Of a stretch of DNA of 64,000 nucleotides, positions 8,733-17,539 are shown piece after piece. Made by a program: the position numbers and the translations under genes. The stretch is from the NCBI RefSeq assembly GCF_000801955.1, contig NZ_JSZO01000038.1, positions 34,786-98,785 of the forward strand, written 5' to 3'. The DNA is from Ralstonia sp. A12. GTDB taxonomy: Bacteria; Pseudomonadota; Gammaproteobacteria; Burkholderiales; Burkholderiaceae. Below the pieces are notes generated by a model, which saw only the letters and a list, made by a program, of their open reading frames with translations, ran no database searches and was not told the DNA's origin. The stretch's first letter is position 1. Every line of letters starts with the position of its first letter.

Positions 8733-9956
8733 ATGAAAACCTCCCGCCTCGCCCTTGCGGCATTGCTGCTGTGCGCCGCACCACTGTCCCACGCCGCTGA
8801 TGCCAATCCCAAGGTGTTATCCGCTGCCGAAGGCTACCGTGGCGACGCACTGCATCTGCTTGAACGCCTCGTCAATATCGACTCCGGCACCGGCAATGAA
8901 GCGGGGCTCAGCCAGGTCGGCACCATCGTGGCCGACGAGCTGCGCAAGACGGGCGCGCAGGTGCAAACGGTGTCTGCCGCGCCGGCCGTGGGCAACAACA
9001 TTCTCGCCACGTGGAAGGGCACGGGCAAGACGCGCATCCTCTTGATGGCGCACATGGATACGGTGTTCAAGGACGGCACCGCCCGTGCCAAGCCTTTCTA
9101 TATCAAGGACAAGCGCGCGTATGGCCCCGGCGTGATGGACGACAAGGGCGGCGTGGTGGCAGGCCTGTATGCGATGAAGATCCTGCAGCAGTTGGATTTC
9201 AAGCGCTACGGCCAGGTCACGCTGCTGCTCAACACGAATGAAGAGACGGGCTCCAAGGGCACGCGCGCATTGATCGAGCGCGAAGCCAAACAGCATGACG
9301 TCACGCTCAACCTGGAGCCGGGTCGCCCTGCCGACGGGCTGGTCGTGTGGCGCAAGGGCAGCGGCACCGCCGAGGTGGACGTGAAAGGCAAGGCCGCGCA
9401 CGCAGGCGTGGCACCGGAGTCAGGTCGCAACGCCGCCACCGAGCTGTCGCACCAGGTGCTTCAGCTCGGCAAGCTGGGCGACAGCGCCAAGCAGACCACC
9501 GTCAACTTCACGGTGATGAAGGCAGGCGATGCCACCAACGTCATCCCCGCCCAGGCGACTGCTTACGCCGACGTGCGCGTCGCGGTGCCGGAGGAATTCG
9601 ACCGCGTTGAACGCGACTTGGCACGTGTGTCGGCCGACAAGCTGATCCCGGATACGGAAGTCAAAACCAGCCTGGTGCGTGGCTTCCCGCCGATGCCGCG
9701 CAACGCCGCATCGGATCAACTCGCAGCACAGGCGCAGGCCATCTACGGTGAAATCGGGCGCAAGCTCACGCTGGAAGGCAGCGGCGGCGCGGCGGATTCC
9801 AGCCTGTCTGCCGGCGTCGGCACGCCTACGCTTGACGGCTTCGGCATTGTTGGTGGCGGCATCCATACGCCGGAGGAATACGCAGAAGTGGAAAGCGTGG
9901 TGCCCCGGCTCTATCTGCTGTCGCGCATGATCATGGAACTCTCGGCGGCCAAGTAA
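8733..9956 (+). CDS. M20-family glutamate carboxypeptidase (CPG2-like)
   Basis: This 407-residue secreted zinc peptidase resembles Pseudomonas carboxypeptidase G2, which removes C-terminal glutamate from folates and acyl-glutamates. A signal peptide covers residues 1-22 (ending SHA). The dinuclear zinc ligands and catalytic base are all visible: MAHMDTV (His near 107), MDDKGG (Asp near 135), NEETGS (catalytic Glu near 169), LNLEP (Glu near 195) and GIHTPEEY (His near 379). The dimerisation domain lies about 210-320. ATG 8733 starts the signal peptide; an open frame further upstream is discarded. It is followed by a clear terminator and is probably monocistronic. The real substrate may be a peptide or N-acyl amino acid rather than folate. 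Confidence 0.9.
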   Translation: MKTSRLALAALLLCAAPLSHAADANPKVLSAAEGYRGDALHLLERLVNIDSGTGNEAGLSQVGTIVADELRKTGAQVQTVSAAPAVGNNILATWKGTGKTRILLMAHMDTVFKDGTARAKPFYIKDKRAYGPGVMDDKGGVVAGLYAMKILQQLDFKRYGQVTLLLNTNEETGSKGTRALIEREAKQHDVTLNLEPGRPADGLVVWRKGSGTAEVDVKGKAAHAGVAPESGRNAATELSHQVLQLGKLGDSAKQTTVNFTVMKAGDATNVIPAQATAYADVRVAVPEEFDRVERDLARVSADKLIPDTEVKTSLVRGFPPMPRNAASDQLAAQAQAIYGEIGRKLTLEGSGGAADSSLSAGVGTPTLDGFGIVGGGIHTPEEYAEVESVVPRLYLLSRMIMELSAAK

Positions 9957-9989
9957 GCCCCGGCTCACCGAAGCGAACCATCAACAAAA

Positions 9990-10020
9990 AGCCCGCCCAG
10001 GCATGACGCCGGGGCGGGCT
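9990..10020 (+). terminator. Rho-independent terminator after the M20 peptidase
   Basis: A perfect 9-bp stem AGCCCGCCC / GGGCGGGCT with a 13-base loop is followed by TTTCTTTG. A-rich sequence on the left side makes it usable from the opposite strand for the cytochrome gene ending at 10046. Confidence 0.85.
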
Positions 10021-10045
10021 TTTCTTTGAGTCGTGCGTGAAGCGC

Positions 10046-11335
10046 TTACTTGCGCAAACCCCTCACACGATCGGCCGTCACATCTGCCGGTTGCCCGCCA
10101 AAGCTGGTGCGCAGGTAGTTGGCCAGCGCGGCCAGTTCTGTGTCGTCCATCTGCGCGAAGCCCGGCATCTCCTGCATGGCTTCCGTGCCCGGGAAGCGCT
10201 GCTCTTCAATGCCGTCGAGCATGGCGACGAGCAGGTTTTGCACGTCGGCATTGCGCACGGTGGAGTTGCCCAGCATCGGCACCGCAACGTGCGGCTTGCC
10301 TTCGCCATCGCGGCCATGACAGCCGGCGCAAACGGCCAGGTAGCTGGCGCGGCCGGCCTTGAGCTGGTCTGCGTTGTCGGCTGTGGCGGCCACCGGCTTG
10401 AGCGGTTGCGGCGCGGGCGGCTTGTCGCCGAGCAGGTAGGTCGACACTGCACCGATGTCCGCCTGGCTCAGGTACTGCGAGCTCAGGTGCACCACCGGGT
10501 ACATCTCACCAAATGCCGAACCTTGCTGCGCAATGCCGGTGCTGAAGAACGCTTGCAGATCGGCCGGCGTCCAGCCGCGCGCGGCCAGGCCTGCGGGCGA
10601 GATATCCGGTGCGACCACGCGCCCGAGGTCCGCGCCGCCCAGCGGCTTGCTGGCACTCAACTGGCCTGCAAAACTGCGTGAGGTATGGCATTCCGCACAG
10701 TGGCCGAGCGCGTTGGACAGATAGCGCCCGCGCTGCCATGCCGCCGAGTTGCCGGTCGAGGCATCGGGCAGCGTGTCCTTCAGGAAGAACAGGTTCCAGC
10801 CCGCCATGGCCAGGCGGATGTTGTACGGGAAGCGCAGTTCGTGCTCGCGGTTGGCAACCGCCACGGGCTTGAGCTGCATCAGGTACGCGTACATCGCATC
10901 GGTATCGCCGCGCGACAGGCCGCGATACGACGTGTACGGCATCGCCGGATACAGATGCTTGTCAGGCGATACGCCATCATGGAGCGCCTTATAGAACTCG
11001 TCCGCGCTCCACTTGCCGATGCCGTGTTCCTTGTCGGGCGTGATGTTCGTGCCGTAGAACGTGCCGAACGGCGAGGCCAGCGGCACACCGCCCGCGAACG
11101 GTGCGCCGTCCTTGGCGGTGTGGCAGGCTGCGCAGTCCGCCGCGCGCACAAGGTAGCGGCCGCGTGAGATCAGATCTGCGCCCGTCAGCTTGGCGGGCGG
11201 CGGCTGATCGGCAGCGGCCGGAATGTCGGTGGAGCGGTCGCCGCAGGCTGCCAGCGTGGCAGCAGCCAGCAGCGGCAACACCGCCAGACGCGCCAGTCGA
11301 AGCAGGTTGCGATGGTTGGGTTGAGCCATGGTCAT
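10046..11335 (-). CDS. Tri-heme cytochrome c subunit of Mo-hydroxylase
   Basis: This 429-residue protein has three CxxCH heme sites (CAACH near residue 65, CAECH near 213, CAGCH near 335). Its N-terminus ends in the lipobox LAACG, so it is probably an outer-facing inner-membrane lipoprotein. The arrangement matches the cytochrome subunits of membrane-associated alcohol/gluconate dehydrogenases and periplasmic molybdenum hydroxylases, where it passes electrons from the 2Fe-2S subunit to the respiratory chain. The start ATG at 11335 shares its A with the TGA of the upstream 2Fe-2S gene (TGATG), indicating translational coupling. It is the third gene of the operon and is followed by a bidirectional terminator. 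Confidence 0.9.
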   Translation of the reverse strand: MTMAQPNHRNLLRLARLAVLPLLAAATLAACGDRSTDIPAAADQPPPAKLTGADLISRGRYLVRAADCAACHTAKDGAPFAGGVPLASPFGTFYGTNITPDKEHGIGKWSADEFYKALHDGVSPDKHLYPAMPYTSYRGLSRGDTDAMYAYLMQLKPVAVANREHELRFPYNIRLAMAGWNLFFLKDTLPDASTGNSAAWQRGRYLSNALGHCAECHTSRSFAGQLSASKPLGGADLGRVVAPDISPAGLAARGWTPADLQAFFSTGIAQQGSAFGEMYPVVHLSSQYLSQADIGAVSTYLLGDKPPAPQPLKPVAATADNADQLKAGRASYLAVCAGCHGRDGEGKPHVAVPMLGNSTVRNADVQNLLVAMLDGIEEQRFPGTEAMQEMPGFAQMDDTELAALANYLRTSFGGQPADVTADRVRGLRK

Positions 11336-11886
11336 CACTTGCCGTCCTTGATGAGTCCGGGTGTGCTGAGCACGACGTCCTTCACGGCCTCGAAGTAGCG
11401 TACGTAACCGGTGCAGCGGCAGATGTGGTCGTTCAGCGCTTCAGTGATGGTCTCGTCCAGCTGCTCACGTGCGACCGGCTCGCGCTTGAGGCGCTCCACC
11501 AGCACCGTGGCGCCGTTGACGAAGCCCGGCGTGCAGTAGCCGCACTGGAAGCTGAAGTGCTCCAGAAACTTCTGCTGCACGAGCGAGAGCGAGACCACCT
11601 CGCCCTTCTCATTGCGCGTGGCGTGGCCTTCCACAGTGCGCACCTTCTTGCCCTGGAAGAAATGCGCGCCCGTGATGCAGGTGCGGACTTCTTCGCTGGT
11701 GCCGTCCGGCTTGTCGAGGATGACCGTGCACGCACGGCACACGCCCTGCCCGCAGCCCAGGCGCGAGCCCGTCAGGCCCGCGTATTCATGCAGGAAGTCG
11801 ATCATCATCAGGCCCTCGGGCACTTGCACGGGGCCCAAGTCCTTGCCATTGAGGTGCAAGGTGATCGGTTGGGTGGTGATGCTCAT
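11335..11886 (-). CDS. (2Fe-2S)-binding subunit of molybdenum hydroxylase
   Basis: This 183-residue protein is the two-domain [2Fe-2S] subunit of the xanthine dehydrogenase/isoquinoline oxidoreductase family. The plant-ferredoxin-like N-domain has GCGQGVCRACTV (near residues 45-58), and the helical C-domain has CGYCTPGF (near 113) and CRCTGY (near 152). It shuttles electrons from the molybdopterin centre to the cytochrome. There is no signal peptide, as expected of a subunit exported as a folded complex with its Tat-carrying partner. ATG 11886 overlaps the TGA of the Mo subunit gene by ATGA, and its own TGA overlaps the cytochrome start, so the three genes are tightly coupled. Confidence 0.93.
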   Translation of the reverse strand: MSITTQPITLHLNGKDLGPVQVPEGLMMIDFLHEYAGLTGSRLGCGQGVCRACTVILDKPDGTSEEVRTCITGAHFFQGKKVRTVEGHATRNEKGEVVSLSLVQQKFLEHFSFQCGYCTPGFVNGATVLVERLKREPVAREQLDETITEALNDHICRCTGYVRYFEAVKDVVLSTPGLIKDGK

Positions 11887-14717
11887 GCCAGTACCTCCTG
11901 AATCTTTTCCGCGGTCACTGGCAGGCTGGTGAAGCGGTGTCCGATGGCATGCGCGATGCCGTTCACGATGGCGCCCACCACCGGAATCATCACCACCTCG
12001 GCGATGCCCTTGGGCGGATCCGTTTCCGACAAGGGCGGCAGCACCGTCCCGGTCTGCGTCCACACGGCCACGTCCTTGGCGCGCGGCAGGTGGTAGCGGT
12101 TGAAGTTCCAGGTGCCGTTGCCGGGGCCGTCTTCATACAGCGGCAGGGATTCATGCAGCGCGTGGCCGATACCCATCGCCAGGCCGCCCTGCAACTGCCC
12201 CGACACGAGCTGCGGCGAGAGTTGCGAGCCGCATTCCATGATCGAGTGGTGCGACAGCAAGTCCACCTTGCCGCTGGCCTCATGCACCGACAACTCGACC
12301 AGCGTGCCGACCGCGCTGTAGTACGTGACCGAAGCGTTGTTACGCTGCGTGGGCGCGATGTAGACCTTCTTGCGATCGAGCACGTGGTAGCCACCGGCCG
12401 TCGTCATCTTGGCCTTGCGCGCGGCGTCGGCGCCTTCGCCGTAGCGCACGGACAGGCCATCGATGGGCACACGCGTGGCCGTGCCATTGACGTCGAAATC
12501 CGCCTCGGTCCACTGCCAGCGGTTAAACACGTGCACCACGGCACCCGTCACCAGGCCCAGCTCGTGCGCTCGCTTGACGATCTGCTCGTAGGGCAGCGCC
12601 TCCAGGCCGCCGGCCGTGAGCTTGCCGTCCACCCAGCGCGCGTCTTCCACGCGCACAACCAGAGATGCTGCCTGGCCACCGCCAATGCCCTGGCTCCAGA
12701 TCGCCATGGCTGCCGGCCACAGGCCGTGCATGAAGACGATGCGCGCCGCCTCACGCGTGCTGTGCGTGAAGTAGTACGCCGAGTTGGTCGCGCTGGCCGG
12801 CGATGCATACGCCGGAGACCAACGCGGGTTGGCCGCCGCCTTGTCCTGGTCAGCCTGGCTCATGATGTACGGGTCGCCGCTGGTGGTGACGGGCAGGTCT
12901 GCCCAGTCCGTCACCGCCACACGCACTTCCGATGCCGGACGGCCCAGCCAGCGCGCCACGGCAATCGCCTGCGACGTCGACATGCCGGTGCCGATTTCCG
13001 CCGCCACGTGGTGCAGCGCAATCTGCCCATCGGGGCGGATCTCCACCTTGGCGAACGATGCCTCAGCGCCCGTGCCGAAATCCTTCTGCACACACGCAAA
13101 GCCCACGCCGTAGCGCTTGCCCGGGTGGGCGGCTTCAAACTCGGCTTTCTTCTTCGCGCGGTTCACCCACAGCGGGTGCACCTTGGCAGCCTGCAGCACT
13201 TCATCCACGCGGATGGCGCCGGCAGGAATCGCGCCCTGCGTGTTCTTCATGCCGGAGCGCAGCGCGTTCTTCAGGCGGAACTCGATCGGGTCGAGCTTCA
13301 GTTGCTCGGCAAACTCGTCGACCATCACTTCGGTGGCGGCCATGCTCTGCAGCGTGCCGTAACCACGCGCGGAGCCTGCGTCAATGGCGCGCGAGGCGAT
13401 TGCCACAGCGGTCAGGTCGTTCTTCGGGAAGTAGTAGATCGACTGCGCGGCCGTTGCCCCCACCATCGCCACCGAAGGCGAGAAGTTGGCACGCCCACCG
13501 CCGTTGGCTTCGAAGTGGCCCTGGAACGATTGGAACAGCCCCGTCTTCTTGTCCACGGCGATGCGGTAGCGCATCTTGAACGCGTGGCGCTTGATGGAGG
13601 TCTGGAACTGCTCGTAGCGGTCGTTGGCCAGCCGCACCGGCTTGCCGTCGGCATACAGCGCCGTCACCAGGCCGTAGAACGGGAAGTTGTAGTGGTCTTT
13701 CGAACCGTAGCCGACCGTGTAGCACGGGTGCACGATCACCTGCTTCACAGGGAAGGCACCGCGGGCCTTGGCCAGCATCTCGGCCGTGCTCTGGCCCACT
13801 TCCACCGGGCTTTGCGTTGGCACGACCATGTGCAGCGTCTGCGTGCTGCTGTCGTACCAGCAGTTGGCGTTGTCGTTTTCCATCGCCGCAGTGTCGATGG
13901 ATTGCGTGTTGTACTCGCGGTCGAGCACCAGCCAGTCCTCGGGCGGCTTATCCAGCTCCGCGGCGATCTGGTTGGCGTAGAAGATGCCCTGCTCGCCCAG
14001 CTTGCCGTGGTCCACACCGTCGGGCCACACGGGCTCGTGCTTGCGCATCATGCTCGGGAAGATCGGCGCGTTCTTCAGGCTGGAGAACACGTCGTCGTCA
14101 AACGGCCCCGCGCCGCCCACACGGACGAAGCGGAAGGTGCCCCACGGGTCGCGCTCCAGCGGGCCGGTCACGGCGCCGTAGCGGATGATCTTGTCCTGGA
14201 ACTTGAGCTTGTCCTTCGCAAAGCGGAAGCGCGCGAAGTCGTGATAGATCAGGATGGCGACAGCGTGGCCGTGATACGCGGGCGTCTTGCCCGTCGGCAG
14301 CAGCATGTCGTCGCCATAGAAAGCGGGGAACGCCACGCCGTCGCGCACCAGGTCTTCCGCAGTGACGACGCGATCGGGCTTGAGCTCATCGCCCAACAGG
14401 CTCAGGTCAAAGCCTTCGTACGTGCGGTCGGCCAGCGTGGTGCGCAGGATGAACGCGTGCGATTGCTGCTGCGGCCAGTGCGGCATGTCGCGCGAGCGGA
14501 TGTCGCGTGCGAACACCTTGTCGCCCGTGACCTTGGCAATGCCATCGATGCGGAATTTGGGGGTACCGGTCTTTGGGTCCCACTGGACCGGGGTGAGGAT
14601 CTTTTCTTCAAACAGGGCCGCAAATGCGCGGCCGCCCAGCGGTGCGATATACACCGAGACGCCGGCCACGACAGTCGCTTTCAGGAAAGCGCGGCGCGAC
14701 GGATGGGTAAGCGGCAT
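11883..14717 (-). CDS. Molybdopterin-binding subunit, xanthine dehydrogenase/IorB family
   Basis: This 944-residue catalytic subunit belongs to the aldehyde oxidase/xanthine dehydrogenase-like family of periplasmic enzymes (isoquinoline 1-oxidoreductase beta, nicotinate or aldehyde dehydrogenases). A Tat signal opens the protein (SRRAFLK, residues 7-13, then a hydrophobic stretch to RAFA near 43). Later segments such as GTGMSTSQAIAVA and ECGSQLSPQLVSGQLQGG are molybdopterin-contact regions. It hydroxylates or oxidises an N-heterocycle or aldehyde; the substrate cannot be inferred. ATG 14717 is preceded by GAGGAAG. It is longer than common IorB proteins (about 740-780 residues by recall), with extra sequence near residues 120-240. 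A LysR gene lies directly upstream on the same strand and may regulate it. Confidence 0.85.
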   Translation of the reverse strand: MPLTHPSRRAFLKATVVAGVSVYIAPLGGRAFAALFEEKILTPVQWDPKTGTPKFRIDGIAKVTGDKVFARDIRSRDMPHWPQQQSHAFILRTTLADRTYEGFDLSLLGDELKPDRVVTAEDLVRDGVAFPAFYGDDMLLPTGKTPAYHGHAVAILIYHDFARFRFAKDKLKFQDKIIRYGAVTGPLERDPWGTFRFVRVGGAGPFDDDVFSSLKNAPIFPSMMRKHEPVWPDGVDHGKLGEQGIFYANQIAAELDKPPEDWLVLDREYNTQSIDTAAMENDNANCWYDSSTQTLHMVVPTQSPVEVGQSTAEMLAKARGAFPVKQVIVHPCYTVGYGSKDHYNFPFYGLVTALYADGKPVRLANDRYEQFQTSIKRHAFKMRYRIAVDKKTGLFQSFQGHFEANGGGRANFSPSVAMVGATAAQSIYYFPKNDLTAVAIASRAIDAGSARGYGTLQSMAATEVMVDEFAEQLKLDPIEFRLKNALRSGMKNTQGAIPAGAIRVDEVLQAAKVHPLWVNRAKKKAEFEAAHPGKRYGVGFACVQKDFGTGAEASFAKVEIRPDGQIALHHVAAEIGTGMSTSQAIAVARWLGRPASEVRVAVTDWADLPVTTSGDPYIMSQADQDKAAANPRWSPAYASPASATNSAYYFTHSTREAARIVFMHGLWPAAMAIWSQGIGGGQAASLVVRVEDARWVDGKLTAGGLEALPYEQIVKRAHELGLVTGAVVHVFNRWQWTEADFDVNGTATRVPIDGLSVRYGEGADAARKAKMTTAGGYHVLDRKKVYIAPTQRNNASVTYYSAVGTLVELSVHEASGKVDLLSHHSIMECGSQLSPQLVSGQLQGGLAMGIGHALHESLPLYEDGPGNGTWNFNRYHLPRAKDVAVWTQTGTVLPPLSETDPPKGIAEVVMIPVVGAIVNGIAHAIGHRFTSLPVTAEKIQEVLA

Positions 14718-14837
14718 GAACTTCTTCCTCGAAGGAATGCAACGGCGCACCCGAGTTCAGCGGGTGGCGTGGGGAGGGATGGGGAGTCTGGGTGCAGGTG
14801 ACTGCAAAGCGGCTCCGCCTCTTTCGATTTTGGTATC

Positions 14838-14884
14838 CGCCTTGATCCAAGACAAGGCGCGATGCCGAATATCGTCTATTCGGC
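14838..14884. promoter_or_regulatory. Two adjacent inverted repeats upstream of the Mo-hydroxylase operon
   Basis: CGCCTTG (14838-14844) pairs with CAAGGCG (14853-14859) across 8 bases. GCCGAAT (14864-14870) pairs perfectly with ATTCGGC (14878-14884) across 7 bases. They lie 121-167 bp upstream of the Mo-subunit start, in the gap below the LysR stop codon. They are candidate regulator sites or a terminator-like hairpin for LysR; no T-run follows. Confidence 0.45.
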
Positions 14885-14951
14885 GGACGTTATCTGCCTT
14901 GGCACCGTTTTGTGCATGTGCAGCACCAGTGGGCTGCCATGCCGGCTGCGT

Positions 14952-15875
14952 TTAGCGCCAGTCCGTGGCCTGCAGGCTCACGCGCGAGCGCACAAAATCG
15001 ATCAGCGCGCGCATGGCGGGCGACGCATAGCGATTGGGCAACGTGAGGATGAACAGGTGTGCCCCAAGCCCGCCCACCTCGTAGTCGGGCAGTACACGCT
15101 CGAAGGGCGTAGCTGCCGATGCAGCAACGGCATGCGTCACGTAGTTGGGCAGCAAACCGATGGCCATGCCGCGCGCCACCGCATCGGCCAGGAACGGAAA
15201 GTCCTCTGACTGCATGCGCGGCTCCACCGTCACGCTGTGCTGCGTGGTCTTGCCGCGCGCGGTGCGCGAAAGCGCCAGCGTCAAGCGCCGGCCCGGCATG
15301 GGCGGGCAGACGATGGCTTGCGCGGCCAACGCCTCGGGCGTTGCCACCGGCCCGTGCGCCTTCAGATAGGCCTTGGTGGCGAAGAGGCTCCAGCCGATCG
15401 GGCATACCTCGCGCGCAATGGTGTCCTGCGGCGGCGCCGAGGTGATCTTGAATGCCACGTCAATCTCCGAGGCAATCAGGTCATTGACGCGGTTGTTGAA
15501 CGTCACGCGCAGCGTCACGTTCGGGTGCTCGCGCGCAAATTCGAGCAGCATGTCGCCCAGGAAGAAGCGGCCCAGGCCCGTCGGCACGCTCACCCGCACG
15601 TGGCCGCGCACGGTCTGGCCCAGGCCGTCGATGGAGGCGCGCGCGGTCTCCACCTCCTGCAGCATGCGGCGGCCGTGCTCGAAGAGGGTCTCCCCGGCCT
15701 GCGTCAACTCCAGGCTGCGTGTGGAGCGGCGCAGCAGTTGCGCGCCGGTTTCTCGCTCCAGCACCTTCAGGCGGTTGCTGAGGTTGGAGCGCGTCATGCC
15801 CAGCTTCTGCGCGGCGGCGGTAAAGCTGCGCGCTTCCACAATCTCGACAAACAGGTGGATGAGGTTGAGGTCCAT
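14952..15875 (-). CDS. LysR-family transcriptional regulator
   Basis: This 307-residue protein has a LysR winged HTH (residues 1-60, RSFTAAAQKLGMTRSNLSNRL) and a substrate-binding domain from about 88 that begins VRGHVRVSVPTGLGRFFLG. The subfamily resembles the CrgA/DsdC-like group that often controls neighbouring dehydrogenases. It sits between the Mo-hydroxylase operon (downstream, same strand) and a divergent acyl-CoA ligase gene. The shared intergenic region holds three matching half-sites (15935-15969), so autoregulation plus control of the ligase is likely. ATG 15875 is the family-consistent start. The effector is unknown, possibly the substrate or CoA-thioester product of these enzymes. 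Confidence 0.88.
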   Translation of the reverse strand: MDLNLIHLFVEIVEARSFTAAAQKLGMTRSNLSNRLKVLERETGAQLLRRSTRSLELTQAGETLFEHGRRMLQEVETARASIDGLGQTVRGHVRVSVPTGLGRFFLGDMLLEFAREHPNVTLRVTFNNRVNDLIASEIDVAFKITSAPPQDTIAREVCPIGWSLFATKAYLKAHGPVATPEALAAQAIVCPPMPGRRLTLALSRTARGKTTQHSVTVEPRMQSEDFPFLADAVARGMAIGLLPNYVTHAVAASAATPFERVLPDYEVGGLGAHLFILTLPNRYASPAMRALIDFVRSRVSLQATDWR

Positions 15876-15934
15876 GGGTGAGCGAACGAGCAGGCAGACG
15901 AGCTTTGTTGTTCAATGGCATTCACCAGTGTGCG

Positions 15935-15969
15935 CAATCCTAAGCGGATTGTTCAGTGCAGTTCAATCC
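15935..15969. promoter_or_regulatory. Candidate LysR operator with three alternating half-sites
   Basis: CAATCC (15935-15940), GGATTG (15946-15951) and CAATCC (15964-15969) form two overlapping inverted repeats with spacers of 5 and 12 bases. ATTG-N12-CAAT fits the LysR-type recognition style. The site lies 59 bp before the acyl-CoA ligase start and 60 bp before the LysR start. Confidence 0.55.
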
Positions 15970-16027
15970 GGCATGCTCCGTAGATCAAACAGCAGTCCAA
16001 TAGAGACCTCGCCCGCAGGAGACACGC

Positions 16028-17518
16028 ATGACCGCCAACCTCATCTTTGAAGACCGCCCCGTCGATGCCGACACCCTGCTCGCGCGCGGCGCGGCACTTG
16101 CCGGCGGCCTGCGCCGCATGGGCGTGCAGGAAGGCGATGTGATCGGTGTGCTGATGCGCAATGCGCCGGCCTACATTGACGTGATGCACGCGTGCCGCAT
16201 TGCCGGCTGCCATTTCTGCCCGATCAACTGGCACTTCACGCCGGCAGAGGTGGAATTCCTGATGCGCGACTCGGGCGCCAAGGTGCTGATCGGCCATCGG
16301 GATCTGGTGGATGCGGTGGAGCCGCTGCTGCCCCACGTGCAACTGCTGCGCGTGGATGCCGAAGGCACCGACCGCGCCGACGGCTATGCCAACTGGCTCG
16401 CGCTGCAGACACCGTACGATGGACCGCTGGTCTCACCGCGCGGGCACATGGCCTACACGTCGGGCACCACGGGCCGGCCCAAGGGCGTAGTGCGCCAAGC
16501 CGTGCCGCTAGACCAGCTCGACACCCACCTGCAGCAAGCGCGTGCCGTGGTGGCGGCCACCTTCGGCATCGTGCCGGGCTGCCGCGCGCTGCTACCGGCA
16601 CCGCTGTATCACAGCGCCCCCAGCCTCTTCGCCCAGCAGGCCGCACAAATGGCCGAAGTGCTCGTCCTGCACCCGCGCTTTGATCCGCTGCGCGTGCTGG
16701 AGCAGATCGAGCGCTACCGCATCGACACCGTCTACCTCGTGCCGATCATGTATGTGCGCCTGCTCAAACTGACGGAGGAAGAACGCAACCGCTACGACCT
16801 CTCTTCACTGCGCTTCGTGGCTTCCACCGGCGCCCCGTGCGCGCCCGAGATCAAGCGCCGCATGATCGACTGGCTCGGCCCCGTCATCTATGAGACGTAT
16901 GCCTCCAGCGAGACCGGCATGATCACCGTGATGGACCCGCACGACGCGGCCGCGCGCCCCGGCAGCGCCGGCCGCCCGGTGTGCGATGCCGAAGTGCGCA
17001 TCCTGCATGAAGACGGCACGCCCTGCGCCACCGGCGAGATCGGCCTGATCTACAGCCGCCAGCCCGCTTACCCCGACTTCACCTACCGCGGCAACAACGA
17101 GGCCCGCGCCAAGATTGAGCGCGATGGCCTAGTCACGCTCGGCGACATGGGCTACCTGGATGCAGACGGCTACCTCTACGTGTGCGATCGCGCATCGGAC
17201 ATGGTCATCTCGGGCGGCGTGAACATCTACCCGGCCGAGATCGAGCACGCGCTGCTGCGCCACCCTGATGTGGTGGACTGCGCCGTCTTTGGCGTGCCGT
17301 GCGATGAATACGGCGAGCGCCTCGTCGCTGTCGTCCAAACCGACCGCGAAGGGCTGCAGGCCGAGCCCGTGATCGACTGGCTGCGCGGCCAGATTGCGGG
17401 CTTCAAGATCCCGCGCCAGATTGAATTCACGACAGCGCTGCCGCGCGACGATAACGGCAAGATCGCCAAGCGCCGCCTGCGCGATGCATGGTGGGGCGAC
17501 CGGCAGCGACGTGTATAA
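16028..17518 (+). CDS. AMP-binding acyl-CoA ligase
   Basis: This 496-residue cytosolic ANL-superfamily enzyme activates a carboxylic acid to its acyl-adenylate and then CoA thioester. The P-loop YTSGTTGRPKGV lies near residue 142, YETYASSETG near 295, and the DMGYLDADGYLYVCDRASDMVISGG hinge and ADP-interaction segment near 375-400. The catalytic lysine is in the terminal DNGKIAKRRL. GCAGGAGAC precedes the ATG. The compact length and the sequence style are those of FadD3/FadD13-like or short/aromatic acid ligases; the substrate is unknown. It is divergent from the LysR gene with a shared operator candidate, and is convergent with the phospholipase D-like gene, from which only 21 bp separate it. 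Confidence 0.88.
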   Translation: MTANLIFEDRPVDADTLLARGAALAGGLRRMGVQEGDVIGVLMRNAPAYIDVMHACRIAGCHFCPINWHFTPAEVEFLMRDSGAKVLIGHRDLVDAVEPLLPHVQLLRVDAEGTDRADGYANWLALQTPYDGPLVSPRGHMAYTSGTTGRPKGVVRQAVPLDQLDTHLQQARAVVAATFGIVPGCRALLPAPLYHSAPSLFAQQAAQMAEVLVLHPRFDPLRVLEQIERYRIDTVYLVPIMYVRLLKLTEEERNRYDLSSLRFVASTGAPCAPEIKRRMIDWLGPVIYETYASSETGMITVMDPHDAAARPGSAGRPVCDAEVRILHEDGTPCATGEIGLIYSRQPAYPDFTYRGNNEARAKIERDGLVTLGDMGYLDADGYLYVCDRASDMVISGGVNIYPAEIEHALLRHPDVVDCAVFGVPCDEYGERLVAVVQTDREGLQAEPVIDWLRGQIAGFKIPRQIEFTTALPRDDNGKIAKRRLRDAWWGDRQRRV

Positions 17519-17539
17519 CGTCGCCGCCGGTGCGCCGTG

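Noticed and set aside
11937..14801. Long plus-strand open frame of 954 residues opposite the Mo subunit gene
   Set aside because: It mirrors the coding strand of a clear enzyme, has a His/Arg/Val-rich composition typical of antisense frames in high-GC DNA, and matches no family.
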